Shown: positions 55,043-62,524 of the stretch, in pieces
How the letters are laid out: every line of letters begins with the position of its first letter
Numbering within the stretch: the first letter of the stretch is position 1
DNA from: Arcobacter sp.
Lineage (GTDB): Bacteria; Campylobacterota; Campylobacteria; Campylobacterales; Arcobacteraceae
Length of the DNA: 64,000 nt
Assembly: GCA_002869565.1 (NCBI GenBank)
Contig: PKUJ01000012.1
Coordinates: forward strand, 11,729-75,728
Direction of reading: 5' to 3'
The notes under the pieces: model-generated
Told to the model about the DNA's origin: nothing
Seen by the model: the letters and a program-made list of their open reading frames with translations, nothing else
The model's database searches: none
Made by a program: the position numbers and the translations under genes

Positions 55043-55881
55043 CAAATCTTTTTTAGGTCGCCCTGCTTTTTTATTTTTATAATTTATTCCTGTTAATAAT
55101 TCTATTTTATCATAAAATTCTTCGTCTCCACAAGGTTTTCCTGTTCTTGTTTTTTCTTTTATTAATTTTATTTTTGTATCTTCTTCTAAAAACTCTTTAT
55201 AATTTTCTATATTGTCTATTGCTTCATAGCTTGACAATAATTTATCTTCTGATATTTGATTTAATCTATATCTAACACTTGAATATTTATATTCCCATGG
55301 ATATTTAACCATATATGCTTTTACTGGATTCTGTTCGACATATCTTAGAGCATATAAAAAATGTTTCTCATCTAATGGTGTTGAGTAAAATCTTTCTTGA
55401 AACAAATGTCCTTTTACTTTTTGTTCAAAGTTTATTTTCCTTGTATAGAGTCTATGGGTTTCTCCAATAGCTTTTGAAAGAGATTCTTTATTCTTTGGGA
55501 CAACGATTAAATGCACATGGTTTGTCATTAGGCAATAAGATAGTACTTTTAGCTTATGCATTTTACATTGTTCTAAAAGCAGTTTTTTATAATATATATA
55601 ATCTTCTTCTTTAAAAAATATATTCATAGAGCGAACTCCTCTTTGTGTTACATGATGAGGAGTATTTGGTATTAATATTCTTTTTATTCTTGCCATTGTT
55701 TATCCTTAATTTAAATAAGGATAATTATATATATTTTAATTATATTTTATTGTTTATATTACATTTTGCAATTTTTTATATTTACCTTTCATTTTACTTA
55801 ATTTGGTATTCTGTCCCCGGATTTTGTTCATTTTACTTAATTTGGTATTCTGTCCCCGGATTTTGGTATTCTGTCCCCGGA
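54987..55881. mobile_element. RAYT element 2 with inverted REP arrays
   Basis: A Y1 transposase gene flanked by two GGGGACAG repeats on the left and three inverted ones on the right. The outer borders coincide with the break in a lipoprotein frame (see the pseudogene at 54773), suggesting a recent insertion without target duplication. Confidence 0.7.
55037..55696 (-). CDS. REP-associated tyrosine transposase, element 2
   Basis: Y1 transposase-like protein of 219 residues, different from the one at 53060. Features: IPNTPHHVTQRGVRSMNIFF opening, HUH pair in MTNHVHLIVVPK, the catalytic Tyr probably in YALRYVEQNPVKAYMVKYPW, and a short basic C-terminus ending KKAGRPKKDLN (an AT-hook-like GRP). 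It is intact from start to stop. The gene sits between inverted REP arrays, which are its presumed substrates. Confidence 0.9.
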   Translation of the reverse strand: MARIKRILIPNTPHHVTQRGVRSMNIFFKEEDYIYYKKLLLEQCKMHKLKVLSYCLMTNHVHLIVVPKNKESLSKAIGETHRLYTRKINFEQKVKGHLFQERFYSTPLDEKHFLYALRYVEQNPVKAYMVKYPWEYKYSSVRYRLNQISEDKLLSSYEAIDNIENYKEFLEEDTKIKLIKEKTRTGKPCGDEEFYDKIELLTGINYKNKKAGRPKKDLN

Positions 55882-55885
55882 TTTT
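55790..55885. repeat. Three REP-like units, right side of element 2
   Basis: GGTATTCTGTCCCCGGATTT begins at 55805, 55844 and 55865, each followed by one more T. The first two copies lie in an identical 36-base block with a 39-base period (55790-55825 and 55829-55864); the third follows without a gap. They are inverted with respect to the units at 54979, and differ from them by CCGGGG for CTGGGG. Confidence 0.9.
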
Positions 55886-55953
55886 TCATAGTTTATATAA
55901 AAATGATAGACAATATGATGCAGGATTTTATAAAAAAGCTTGTGGTGGTTTGT

Positions 55954-55980
55954 AAAAAGAGTAATTAAATTACTCTTTTT
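55954..55980. terminator. Bidirectional rho-independent terminator
   Basis: AAAAAGAGTAA (55954-55964), loop TTAAA, TTACTCTTTTT (55970-55980): an 11-bp stem with A and T runs on both sides. It terminates nothing intact now; it may be left over from a gene lost around the insertion. Confidence 0.7.
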
Positions 55981-56005
55981 TATGGAGATTTATTATGTTA
56001 TGATA

Positions 56006-56170
56006 TTAGTTGGGAATTTTAAAATTTAAAGGTTTTTTAAGGTGGCGACTGTCCCCGGAATTTTCTAAATTTGTAGTAGCTACAACAGAATTATATATTT
56101 TAGATTCATTAGATATATAATTATCAAGTTCTTCAAAAGTTAAATTATTTAAATCAATTCTATTAACCAT
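56006..56170 (-). pseudogene. Gene truncated at a REP-like copy
   Basis: A frame starting at ATG 56170, 15 bases after the stop of the 291-residue gene and preceded by AAAAGGG, reads MVNRIDLNNLTFEELDNYIS and continues through NESKIYNSVVATTNLEN. It then enters CCGGGGACAG (56048-56057), a copy of the repeat of RAYT element 2, and stops 15 codons later in unrelated sequence. The original gene seems cut at the repeat. 54 residues remain; the family is not recognised. Confidence 0.5.
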
Positions 56171-56185
56171 TATTACCCTTTTATT

Positions 56186-57061
56186 TTATAAGCTATTTTC
56201 CCAGATTTTTTTTACAATATATGTTTTAATTTTTTTCTTTTTTGTTTGAACAATCTGGACATCCATTGTAATATTAGTTGGTGTTCCTTTTTTAAGTACT
56301 TTATTTTTTAAACTTTCAATTAGTTTTTCAAAATTTTTATCAGTTTTAACTTCTCTATCTAATCTGAAAGGAATTGGCCTATCAATTTCTGGAAGTTCAA
56401 TTCTTCCAGAATAGTTTGTTGCACTAAAACTTGTAATTATTCCTGTAATAGAAACTACATTTTCTAAAACAACTTCTTCATTTAAATAGGTAAAAGAATC
56501 AATAGATAACTCTGAACTAAACTTCATTTCTTTGTCATTTAAAAAACCTTTTATAATTGTTTTGTCAGCTGATTCACTTTTATAGATCGGTCTATGCATA
56601 TCAATAATTGAATTATTACATTTATCAATTACCATATCTAATTGATGCTGATGTATTATAGGTATATTTTTTATTTTATTTTCTTCATATAGTTTACCAA
56701 GAGATTTATTATAATCAACATGAACACCTAAACTTTCAGAAATCACATAATCATATGCTGAAAAAACCATATGACCCAAAGCAGAATTCTGTGGTGCTAG
56801 TAACCCAGCACCTATTGTACTACCTAAGGCAATAACAATCTTCATCTTCCAACTACCCTCCTCGTGAGGCAATGCATAAATATGTGCATTTTTTAAAGAT
56901 GTAGATTTAGTAATAATTTTTTCATTTAATAATAAGTGTGTTGTTATTGCTAAAGAACGGTGGAAGCCCATGATTGACCTAGATACATCGTATAAATCAA
57001 TTCTATGGTTTTCTGTCAAAGAGCCATTATAAGAAACTTCAAAAGTTAATAAATCAGACAT
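56186..57061 (-). CDS. Hypothetical protein, 291 residues
   Basis: I do not recognise this gene with confidence. The N-terminal half contains YNGSLTENHRIDLYDVSRSIMGFHRSLAITTHLLLN and LPHEEGSWKMKIVIALG followed by a hydrophobic stretch (about 72-100, GSTIGAGLLAPQNSALGHMVFSAY). The C-terminal half is beta-rich (VVLENVVSITGIITSFSATNYSGRIELP) and ends with basic strands. It is followed by a truncated partner gene. Its isolated position in a repeat-rich stretch suggests acquired DNA. Confidence 0.65.
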   Translation of the reverse strand: MSDLLTFEVSYNGSLTENHRIDLYDVSRSIMGFHRSLAITTHLLLNEKIITKSTSLKNAHIYALPHEEGSWKMKIVIALGSTIGAGLLAPQNSALGHMVFSAYDYVISESLGVHVDYNKSLGKLYEENKIKNIPIIHQHQLDMVIDKCNNSIIDMHRPIYKSESADKTIIKGFLNDKEMKFSSELSIDSFTYLNEEVVLENVVSITGIITSFSATNYSGRIELPEIDRPIPFRLDREVKTDKNFEKLIESLKNKVLKKGTPTNITMDVQIVQTKKKKIKTYIVKKIWENSL

Positions 57062-57159
57062 TAAGAACCTTTTTTATCTATATTTATTATTATTTTATCT
57101 AAATATATATAATATAATTATTCATTAGCAAAGAATTGTCTAAAAATGAGTGGGTTTAA

Positions 57160-57426
57160 ATGAAAATAGTTCTAGAAGAAAACCAATTAAATTATGATAT
57201 GACAGAAGAAATAGAATACCTTATAGATAATAATCTATTCTTTGAAAATATTCAAGTTCATACTTGCCCTATATTAAAAGAACATATCATTGAATATAAA
57301 ATAAAAAATAAATATATCCTAATTGAATTAGTTGAAAACACATTTAATAGATATTTCAATGATTTAAAAGAAGGAAAAAGACTTTATGAAATTACACCCC
57401 AGGGGTTGAATCTCCACTTTTTATAA
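57160..57426 (+). CDS. Hypothetical protein, 88 residues
   Basis: Small acidic protein with no membrane segment: MKIVLEENQLNYDMTEEIEYL opens with a strand and helix, YILIELVENTFNRYFNDLKEGK follows, and it ends ITPQGLNLHFL three bases before the RAYT 1 remnant. Not recognised; it is divergent from the 291-residue gene and could belong to the same acquired module. No strong ribosome site is seen. Confidence 0.5.
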   Translation: MKIVLEENQLNYDMTEEIEYLIDNNLFFENIQVHTCPILKEHIIEYKIKNKYILIELVENTFNRYFNDLKEGKRLYEITPQGLNLHFL

Positions 57427-57428
57427 AT

Positions 57429-57552
57429 TTTAGGGTCAGGTGATAACGATAACCTAAACACCACTTCTTTTTATAATTTTATTTACTGCTGGTTGGGATA
57501 TTTCTATAATATTATCAATTATATACTTGCAATATCCTTGTGCATAAGTATC
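57429..57552 (-). pseudogene. Decayed 3' fragment of RAYT element 1
   Basis: About 120 bases match the left end and the last codons of the transposase at 53060: the repeat GATAACGATAACC, then TAAACACCACTTCTTTTTAT, then the region encoding the helix-turn-helix with scattered changes (for example CTGCTGGTTGGGATATTTC here, CTGCTGGTTGCGATATTCC there). No further transposase sequence follows, so it is a stripped remnant. It proves that the element moved or was duplicated in this neighbourhood. Confidence 0.8.
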
Positions 57553-57621
57553 TACTAGATTCTTATATATTTTAAATAACAACATAACAATTTTAATTTT
57601 CTAAAATTGTAAAAATTAATC

Positions 57622-57683
57622 TTATTATAACATTATAACAATTAAGTTTAGAATAAGTTTCATATCATTATAATGTCATAACA
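57622..57683. promoter_or_regulatory. Glycerol-type operators upstream of the aldehyde dehydrogenase
   Basis: TTATTATAACATTATAACA (57622-57640) and ATCATTATAATGTCATAACA (57664-57683) share the cores TTATAACATTATAA and CATTATAATG with the sites between glpD and glpS. Two well-spaced copies 20 bases before the ATG suggest control by the same GntR regulators. Confidence 0.5.
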
Positions 57684-57702
57684 AATATCTCAAAGGAATA
57701 TT

Positions 57703-59196
57703 ATGAAGAATTTAAAACAAGAACAGCTATTAAAATCAAATTTTTTAGAAATAGTTGCACATGAGCCTATGAAAAGTTTGGTATGTGGAGAATGGAAAGG
57801 TAGTGATGAAATTTCAGAAAATATAAATCCATCAGATACTTCAGATGTAATATCTACTTTCTACAAAGGAACATCAGAACATATATTAGAAACTATTGAT
57901 TTTACTTCAAAAGTACAAAAAGATTGGGCTAAATCTTCAATATCTTTAAGAGAAGAAATATTAAAAGAGATAGCAGATAAATTACTCGAAGAAAAAGAGT
58001 ACTATGGTGAAATTATTGCAAGGGAAGCTGGAAAACCTATAAAAGAAGCTACTGATGAAGTTATAAAATCTGCTGAATTTTTTAATTATTTTGCAGCAGA
58101 AGCAATTAGATTGAAAGGTGCATTTATGGATTCACCAAGGGAAAATGTTGATATTGAAGTAATCAATGAACCTATTGGTGTAGTAGGAGTTATCACTCCT
58201 TGGAATTATCCTTTGGCAATTCCTGCTTGGAAAATTGCCCCTGCTTTGGCATATGGAAATAGTGTTATCTTTAAACCATCTAGTCAGACACCTGCTATTG
58301 CATATATTTTAGCAAAGATTATTGACTCTACAAAATTACCAAAAGGTGTATTTTCATTAATTTTTGGACAAGGGGGAATAATAGGAGATGCTCTTGCAGA
58401 ATCTAAAAAAGTTCAAGGTATCACTTTTACAGGTTCAGTTAGTGTTGGAAAAGAGCTTGCAAAAAAATCTATAGATTCTATGACCAAGTTACAATTAGAG
58501 ATGGGAAGTAAAAACTCTCTTGTTATATTAGATGATGCAGATGTAAATATTGCAGTTGAAGCAGCTATCAAAGGAGCATATAATGCAAATGGACAAAAGT
58601 GTACTTCATGTTCTAAATTAGTAGTTACAGAAGGTATTTATGAAGAGTTTTTAGATGCTTTTAAAACTAAAATGAAATCATTAGTTGTAGGAAATGCTAT
58701 GAATCCAGCAAGTCAGATTGGACCTTGTATTGATAAAAAGCAACTTGATGCAAACCTTGCATATGTAAAACTTGGTATGGAAGAAGGAGCAACTTTAGTT
58801 TGTGGAGGAGAAGCAATAAAAGCTGAGACAGAGGGTTACTACTTTTCACCAGCTCTATTTGTAGATGGAAAATCAAGTATGAGAATAAACAAAGAAGAGA
58901 TGTTTGCAGCTATTGCTTGTGTAATCAAAGTAAAAGATTATGATGAAGCAATTGAAGTTTTAAATGATACTGATTTTGGATTATCAGGTGGAATTATAAC
59001 TAATAATCTAAAAAAAGCAATGCAATTTAAACACGATGCAGAAATAGGAAATGTAATGATAAATCTACCAACAGCAGGTATGGATAATCACGTGCCATTC
59101 GGTGGAAGAAAAAGTTCTTCATATGGTTCAAGAGAAAAATCATATACAGCAAGTGATTTTTATACTACAACTAAAACTGTATATATCAAATACTAA
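57703..59196 (+). CDS. NAD(P)-dependent aldehyde dehydrogenase
   Basis: Oxidises an aldehyde to the acid. ALDH features are intact: VITPWNYPLAIPAWKIAPALAYG, FKPSSQTP, FTGSVSVGKELA, the general-base Glu in LQLEMGSKNSLVIL and the nucleophile Cys in GQKCTSCSKLVV, then HVPFGGRKSSSYG. Length 497. It is closest in style to succinate-semialdehyde / glyceraldehyde / lactaldehyde dehydrogenases; the substrate cannot be fixed. The shared operators make a role in glycerol-derived aldehyde metabolism attractive. AAAGGA precedes the ATG. Confidence 0.9.
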   Translation: MKNLKQEQLLKSNFLEIVAHEPMKSLVCGEWKGSDEISENINPSDTSDVISTFYKGTSEHILETIDFTSKVQKDWAKSSISLREEILKEIADKLLEEKEYYGEIIAREAGKPIKEATDEVIKSAEFFNYFAAEAIRLKGAFMDSPRENVDIEVINEPIGVVGVITPWNYPLAIPAWKIAPALAYGNSVIFKPSSQTPAIAYILAKIIDSTKLPKGVFSLIFGQGGIIGDALAESKKVQGITFTGSVSVGKELAKKSIDSMTKLQLEMGSKNSLVILDDADVNIAVEAAIKGAYNANGQKCTSCSKLVVTEGIYEEFLDAFKTKMKSLVVGNAMNPASQIGPCIDKKQLDANLAYVKLGMEEGATLVCGGEAIKAETEGYYFSPALFVDGKSSMRINKEEMFAAIACVIKVKDYDEAIEVLNDTDFGLSGGIITNNLKKAMQFKHDAEIGNVMINLPTAGMDNHVPFGGRKSSSYGSREKSYTASDFYTTTKTVYIKY

Positions 59197-59243
59197 CAGC
59201 ACTCTGTAGCTAAAATACTCCTACAATGTTCATGTACGGAGGA

Positions 59244-59269
59244 GAGACTGTGAGTTATTTTACAGTCTC
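59244..59269. terminator. Hairpin after the aldehyde dehydrogenase
   Basis: GAGACTGT (59244-59251), ten-base loop, ACAGTCTC (59262-59269), with no strong T run. A possible terminator. Confidence 0.4.
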
Positions 59270-59399
59270 ATGGGGAAATTATTAAAAATACTTGCATTAA
59301 TATTTATATAACTTATCATTAACTTTTTCTAAGTCATCAAGAGCTTTAATTATATTTAATCTGAATTCTTCTAAAAGTGTAAATTCTTTCGAAGGGGTC

Positions 59400-59465
59400 G
59401 CCTTCAATGGTAGAACAAATCCAGGTAAGGACGAGGTTATAGTTCAATTCCCATTGTAGGCACCA
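59400..59465 (+). pseudogene. Decayed tRNA-Thr(GGU)-like sequence
   Basis: The 3' part reads as a tRNA: variable/T-arm region AGGTTATAGTTCAATTCCCAT, acceptor TGTAGGC and encoded ACCA. GCCTTCA at 59400-59406 pairs with TGTAGGC except at one position. Between them AATGGTAGA is a D loop and ATCC-AGGTAA-GGAC a damaged anticodon arm with GGT, fitting threonine. About ten bases are missing, including the 5' D stem, and the T stem is mispaired, so it cannot be functional. Probably a degraded tRNA copy, of the kind left at integration sites. Confidence 0.55.
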
Positions 59466-59471
59466 CTTATT

Positions 59472-60170
59472 TTATTCTAAATCTTGAGAATAAGAAAGAA
59501 TATCTGCTACAGTTTTATCTCCAAAAGGGAAAAATGCTGGCATAAAAGTTCCTGGATGACCAAATCTTATCTTATGAAATGCTTCCCAAGGATTATCTCT
59601 AATTGCATCACCTACAAAAACTTCTTTTGGTGCTTCTTTGAAATTAATCATTTTTCCATCTTCTCCATGACATTTCGCACAGGTTGCTTGAAATATTATA
59701 CCACCATTTGTAGCATCACCAGAGACTCTTTTTGTTTTGCTATCTATAAAAGGTGTATCTGTTTGCATCATTGACACAAATATTGCGATGGCTTTAAGTT
59801 CTTCATCTTTCATTACTGAACCATATTGATGATTTTCACTTTTTAAAATAGTTACAATATCTTCTATTTTACCATTTTTATAATCTTGCAAACCTTTGAT
59901 TCCTGTATAATGACTACCTTTACTATATTGACCTAAAACACCTTTTGCATCCCATCCATGACACTCTTTACATCTCCACGAATCTTTTGCTTTTTTACCA
60001 GTAGCAGGATAAGATGGATGTACTTCTTTAGGACTTTTTACACCTTTTACACTCATCCATTTATCATAAAGTTGTGCACCTTTTGCTATTTGTTTACTCT
60101 CTTCAACAGAAATAGCATTTGCATAAATTGTACTTAAAAGAAAAAATACCATTACAAATAAATTTTTCAT
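59472..60170 (-). CDS. Periplasmic dihaem cytochrome c
   Basis: 232 residues with a signal peptide (MKNLFVMVFFLLSTIYANA). Two haem sites are seen: CKECH at about residues 67-71 (SWRCKECHGWDAKG) and CAKCH at about 165-169 (QATCAKCHGEDGK). The last quarter (MPAFFPFGDKTVADILSYSQDL) carries the likely axial Met. It resembles small dihaem c4/c5-like electron carriers. Divergent from a two-component system that may regulate it. Confidence 0.88.
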   Translation of the reverse strand: MKNLFVMVFFLLSTIYANAISVEESKQIAKGAQLYDKWMSVKGVKSPKEVHPSYPATGKKAKDSWRCKECHGWDAKGVLGQYSKGSHYTGIKGLQDYKNGKIEDIVTILKSENHQYGSVMKDEELKAIAIFVSMMQTDTPFIDSKTKRVSGDATNGGIIFQATCAKCHGEDGKMINFKEAPKEVFVGDAIRDNPWEAFHKIRFGHPGTFMPAFFPFGDKTVADILSYSQDLE

Positions 60171-60288
60171 TGAATTACTCCTTTTATTTTAGTTTGTAAA
60201 GAAATTATAATATTAATAATAAGTATATATTATAAAAATAATATTAACTTCTATTAATTCTAATCTTAGGATTTACTGATAAAAATGA

Positions 60289-60294
60289 TATAAT
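60289..60294 (+). promoter_or_regulatory. -10 box of the two-component operon
   Basis: TATAAT 63 bases before the response-regulator ATG; the leader in between is AT-rich with no structure seen. Confidence 0.45.
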
Positions 60295-60356
60295 ATACTA
60301 ATTTAACAGAGTAATTATTAATTTTTTTTAATAAATAACTAAAAAGGTTAGGAAGA

Positions 60357-61025
60357 ATGAATATTTTAATTGTCGATGATGATCAACAAATAACTTCATA
60401 TTTACAAAAAGGACTTCAAGAAGAAGGTTATATTGTTGATACAGCTTTTAATGGGCAAGATGGATTATTATGTGTACGAACAAAAAGTTATGAAGTGATT
60501 ATTCTTGATTGGATGCTGCCAAAATTGAGTGGCATTGATATTTGTACAATTATAAGAAAAAATAACATAGGCACACCAATTTTAATGTTAAGTGCAAAAG
60601 GTGATATAGAAGATAAGATAGAAGGTTTAAATTGTGGTGCAGATGATTACTTATCCAAACCTTTTTCTTATGATGAACTTGTCGCAAGAGTTAATGCTCT
60701 TGTCAGAAGAAAGAAGTTGCAAAAAGATACTATTTTAGAAGTTGCTGATTTGTCATTTAATATAACAAATAGAGAGATTAAAAGAGGAGATGTAGTAATA
60801 ACCCTTACAGTAAAAGAGTATGACTTATTGGAACTTTTGATGAAAAATAAAGGTCATCTTGTAAGTTCTAAAAAAATAAGTAAATTTTTATGGGGTGAAG
60901 AAGATATTGAAAGTAATATTATAACTGTACTTATTCATCATTTAAGAAGTAAAATAGATGGAAAGTTTGATATAAAACTTATAAAAACCGTAAGAAGATT
61001 GGGTTATAAAATAGATGATTTCTAA
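60357..61025 (+). CDS. OmpR-family response regulator
   Basis: 222 residues. The receiver domain has the acidic pocket (LIVDDDQ), phospho-acceptor Asp51 (VIILDWMLPKLSG), and Lys101 (DDYLSKPFSYDEL). The C-terminal winged helix shows LTVKEYDLLELLMKNKGHLVSSKKI and RSKIDG...IKTVRRLGYKI, typical of OmpR/PhoB regulators that bind direct repeats. Overlaps its sensor kinase by 11 bases. Confidence 0.96.
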   Translation: MNILIVDDDQQITSYLQKGLQEEGYIVDTAFNGQDGLLCVRTKSYEVIILDWMLPKLSGIDICTIIRKNNIGTPILMLSAKGDIEDKIEGLNCGADDYLSKPFSYDELVARVNALVRRKKLQKDTILEVADLSFNITNREIKRGDVVITLTVKEYDLLELLMKNKGHLVSSKKISKFLWGEEDIESNIITVLIHHLRSKIDGKFDIKLIKTVRRLGYKIDDF

Positions 61026-62382
61026 AGTAAAAAGTGTAAAATCAAAGTTACTGTTTGTATATGGTGGAATATTGATTTTAGTTCTATTGTTTTTTAATGC
61101 AATTCTTTATTATTATGCAAAGTCTTATTTTTATGAACATACTATTAATTCATTAAAAAGTGTTTCAAGAGATGTGGTTTTTGACGACATTGAAGGTAAA
61201 AAATTAAAAGAAGGCATTACTTTATTAAGCCATAAATATGATTTTAGTATTTCAAATGTCTATATTCAAGTTTTTTACAATAATAAAATTGTACTTAAGT
61301 CTATCAATATGCAAAATTTTGAACTGCCTTTTATTAATTTGAAAAACAAAAATGAAAGTATTGATTTATTTAAATTAAAAAATATCTCTCAATATGATAT
61401 TTTGATGTTTTCATCGAAAGTTTTAGATGGTAACTATATCGTGCAAGTCGCAACAACAGAAGAAGAAACACAAAAGAGTTTAAATACATTAAGAAGAAAT
61501 TTTTTAATTGGTGATCCCATTTTTTTTCTTATAGTATTAATCCTTTTATATAAAATGTTAGTGGATATATTAAAACCTATGAATACTATCACTGATACAG
61601 CTCGAAGTATATCTATCACAGATTTAGATAAACGAATCCAATATGAAGAAAAAGGGGATGAATTTACAAAATTAGCTAAAACATTTAACAATATGCTCTC
61701 ACGGCTTCAAACTTCTTTTAAACAGATAAGAAGATTCAGTTCTGATGCTTCTCATCAGTTAAAAACGCCACTAACTGCTATTAGACTACAAACCGATGTT
61801 ACCTTAAAAAAGGACAGAACAAAAGAGGAGTATAAAAATGTTTTACAATCTATTAATGTAGAAATAATCCATCTACAAAATATGATTGATAATCTTTTTT
61901 TATTAACTAAAATGGATGATGAAATTATTCAAAAGAATTTCAAAGATATTGACTTGGATATTATATTAATCAATGTTGTTGAAGAGTTTATTTTAGTTGC
62001 CAGTCAAAAAAGGATAACTTTAGATATAGAAGAAGTTGAGCATATAGCTATAAAAGGAGAAGATACCTTACTTTTTATTCTTTGTGCAAATTTAATTGAT
62101 AATGCCATTAAATATACGCCAAAAGGCAAAAAAATCATCATATCTTTAAAAGATTTTACTTTAACAATAAAAGATGAAGGTATAGGAATATCAGAAGAAA
62201 ATTTGCATTTAATATTTGAAAGATTCTTTAGAGTAGAAGCCAGTAGATTTGATGAAATAAAAGGTTATGGTTTGGGTATGTCTATTGTAAAAACAATACT
62301 CAATCTACACCATGCAACAATTGATATAAAAAGCAAGTTGGATTTTGGAACGACTATAAAAATTAAATTTAATAATAGTTGA
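61015..62382 (+). CDS. Membrane sensor histidine kinase
   Basis: 455 residues. Helix 1 is about 13-32 (LLFVYGGILILVLLFFNAIL), a periplasmic sensing domain follows, helix 2 is about 160-183, then a HAMP linker. The H box with the phospho-acceptor is SSDASHQLKTPLTAIRLQ; the ATPase has N (NLIDNAIKYTP), G1 (KDEGIGIS), F (FERFFRVE) and G2 (GYGLGMSIVK) boxes. The signal is unknown; the divergent cytochrome suggests a redox or envelope cue. Confidence 0.96.
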   Translation: MISKVKSVKSKLLFVYGGILILVLLFFNAILYYYAKSYFYEHTINSLKSVSRDVVFDDIEGKKLKEGITLLSHKYDFSISNVYIQVFYNNKIVLKSINMQNFELPFINLKNKNESIDLFKLKNISQYDILMFSSKVLDGNYIVQVATTEEETQKSLNTLRRNFLIGDPIFFLIVLILLYKMLVDILKPMNTITDTARSISITDLDKRIQYEEKGDEFTKLAKTFNNMLSRLQTSFKQIRRFSSDASHQLKTPLTAIRLQTDVTLKKDRTKEEYKNVLQSINVEIIHLQNMIDNLFLLTKMDDEIIQKNFKDIDLDIILINVVEEFILVASQKRITLDIEEVEHIAIKGEDTLLFILCANLIDNAIKYTPKGKKIIISLKDFTLTIKDEGIGISEENLHLIFERFFRVEASRFDEIKGYGLGMSIVKTILNLHHATIDIKSKLDFGTTIKIKFNNS

Positions 62383-62435
62383 TTTAAAAGCATAAAAGAA
62401 GCAATACTATTAAAACAAGATTAGAAAGGGGAAAT

Positions 62436-62483
62436 ATGATGATAACTCTACCAAACTCTACAGTAAATATTAAAATCCCTTAG
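62436..62483 (+). CDS. Possible leader peptide before the methyltransferase
   Basis: A 15-codon frame (MMITLPNSTVNIKIP) with a good ribosome site AAAGGGG at 62425-62431. Its stop codon lies inside the 5' arm of the hairpin at 62478. The arrangement resembles leader peptides of translational attenuators, but coding has not been shown and the peptide is not recognised. Confidence 0.4.
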   Translation: MMITLPNSTVNIKIP

Positions 62484-62512
62484 GTATAATTAAAAAATTA
62501 ATATACCTAAGG
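62478..62512 (+). promoter_or_regulatory. Hairpin overlapping the methyltransferase ribosome site
   Basis: CCTTAGGTATA (62478-62488) pairs perfectly with TATACCTAAGG (62502-62512) over an A-rich loop. The 3' arm provides the AAGG of the AAGGAC that must start translation at 62525, so the stem would hide it. A weak terminator for the kinase operon is the alternative; the T run after it is poor. Confidence 0.5.
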
Positions 62513-62524
62513 ACAATTTTAAAT

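Noticed and set aside
55790-55885. Three direct repeats that could suggest a CRISPR array
   Set aside because: Units are spaced unevenly (39 and 21 bases), the spacers are absent or identical, and no cas gene is present. They are REP-like units of the transposase.
55645-55968. Plus-strand frame of 107 codons with an internal repeated peptide (FYLIWYSVPGF)
   Set aside because: The peptide repeats come from translating the REP units at 55790-55885; the first part is antisense to the transposase start. Not a gene.
37893-57700. Whole accessory stretch considered as a prophage or conjugative element
   Set aside because: No integrase, phage structural, replication or conjugation genes are present; only RAYT elements and remnants are seen.
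59197-59399. Gap before the tRNA-like sequence examined for a small RNA or full tRNA
   Set aside because: Only one 8-bp hairpin is seen; no cloverleaf, riboswitch-like core or open frame.
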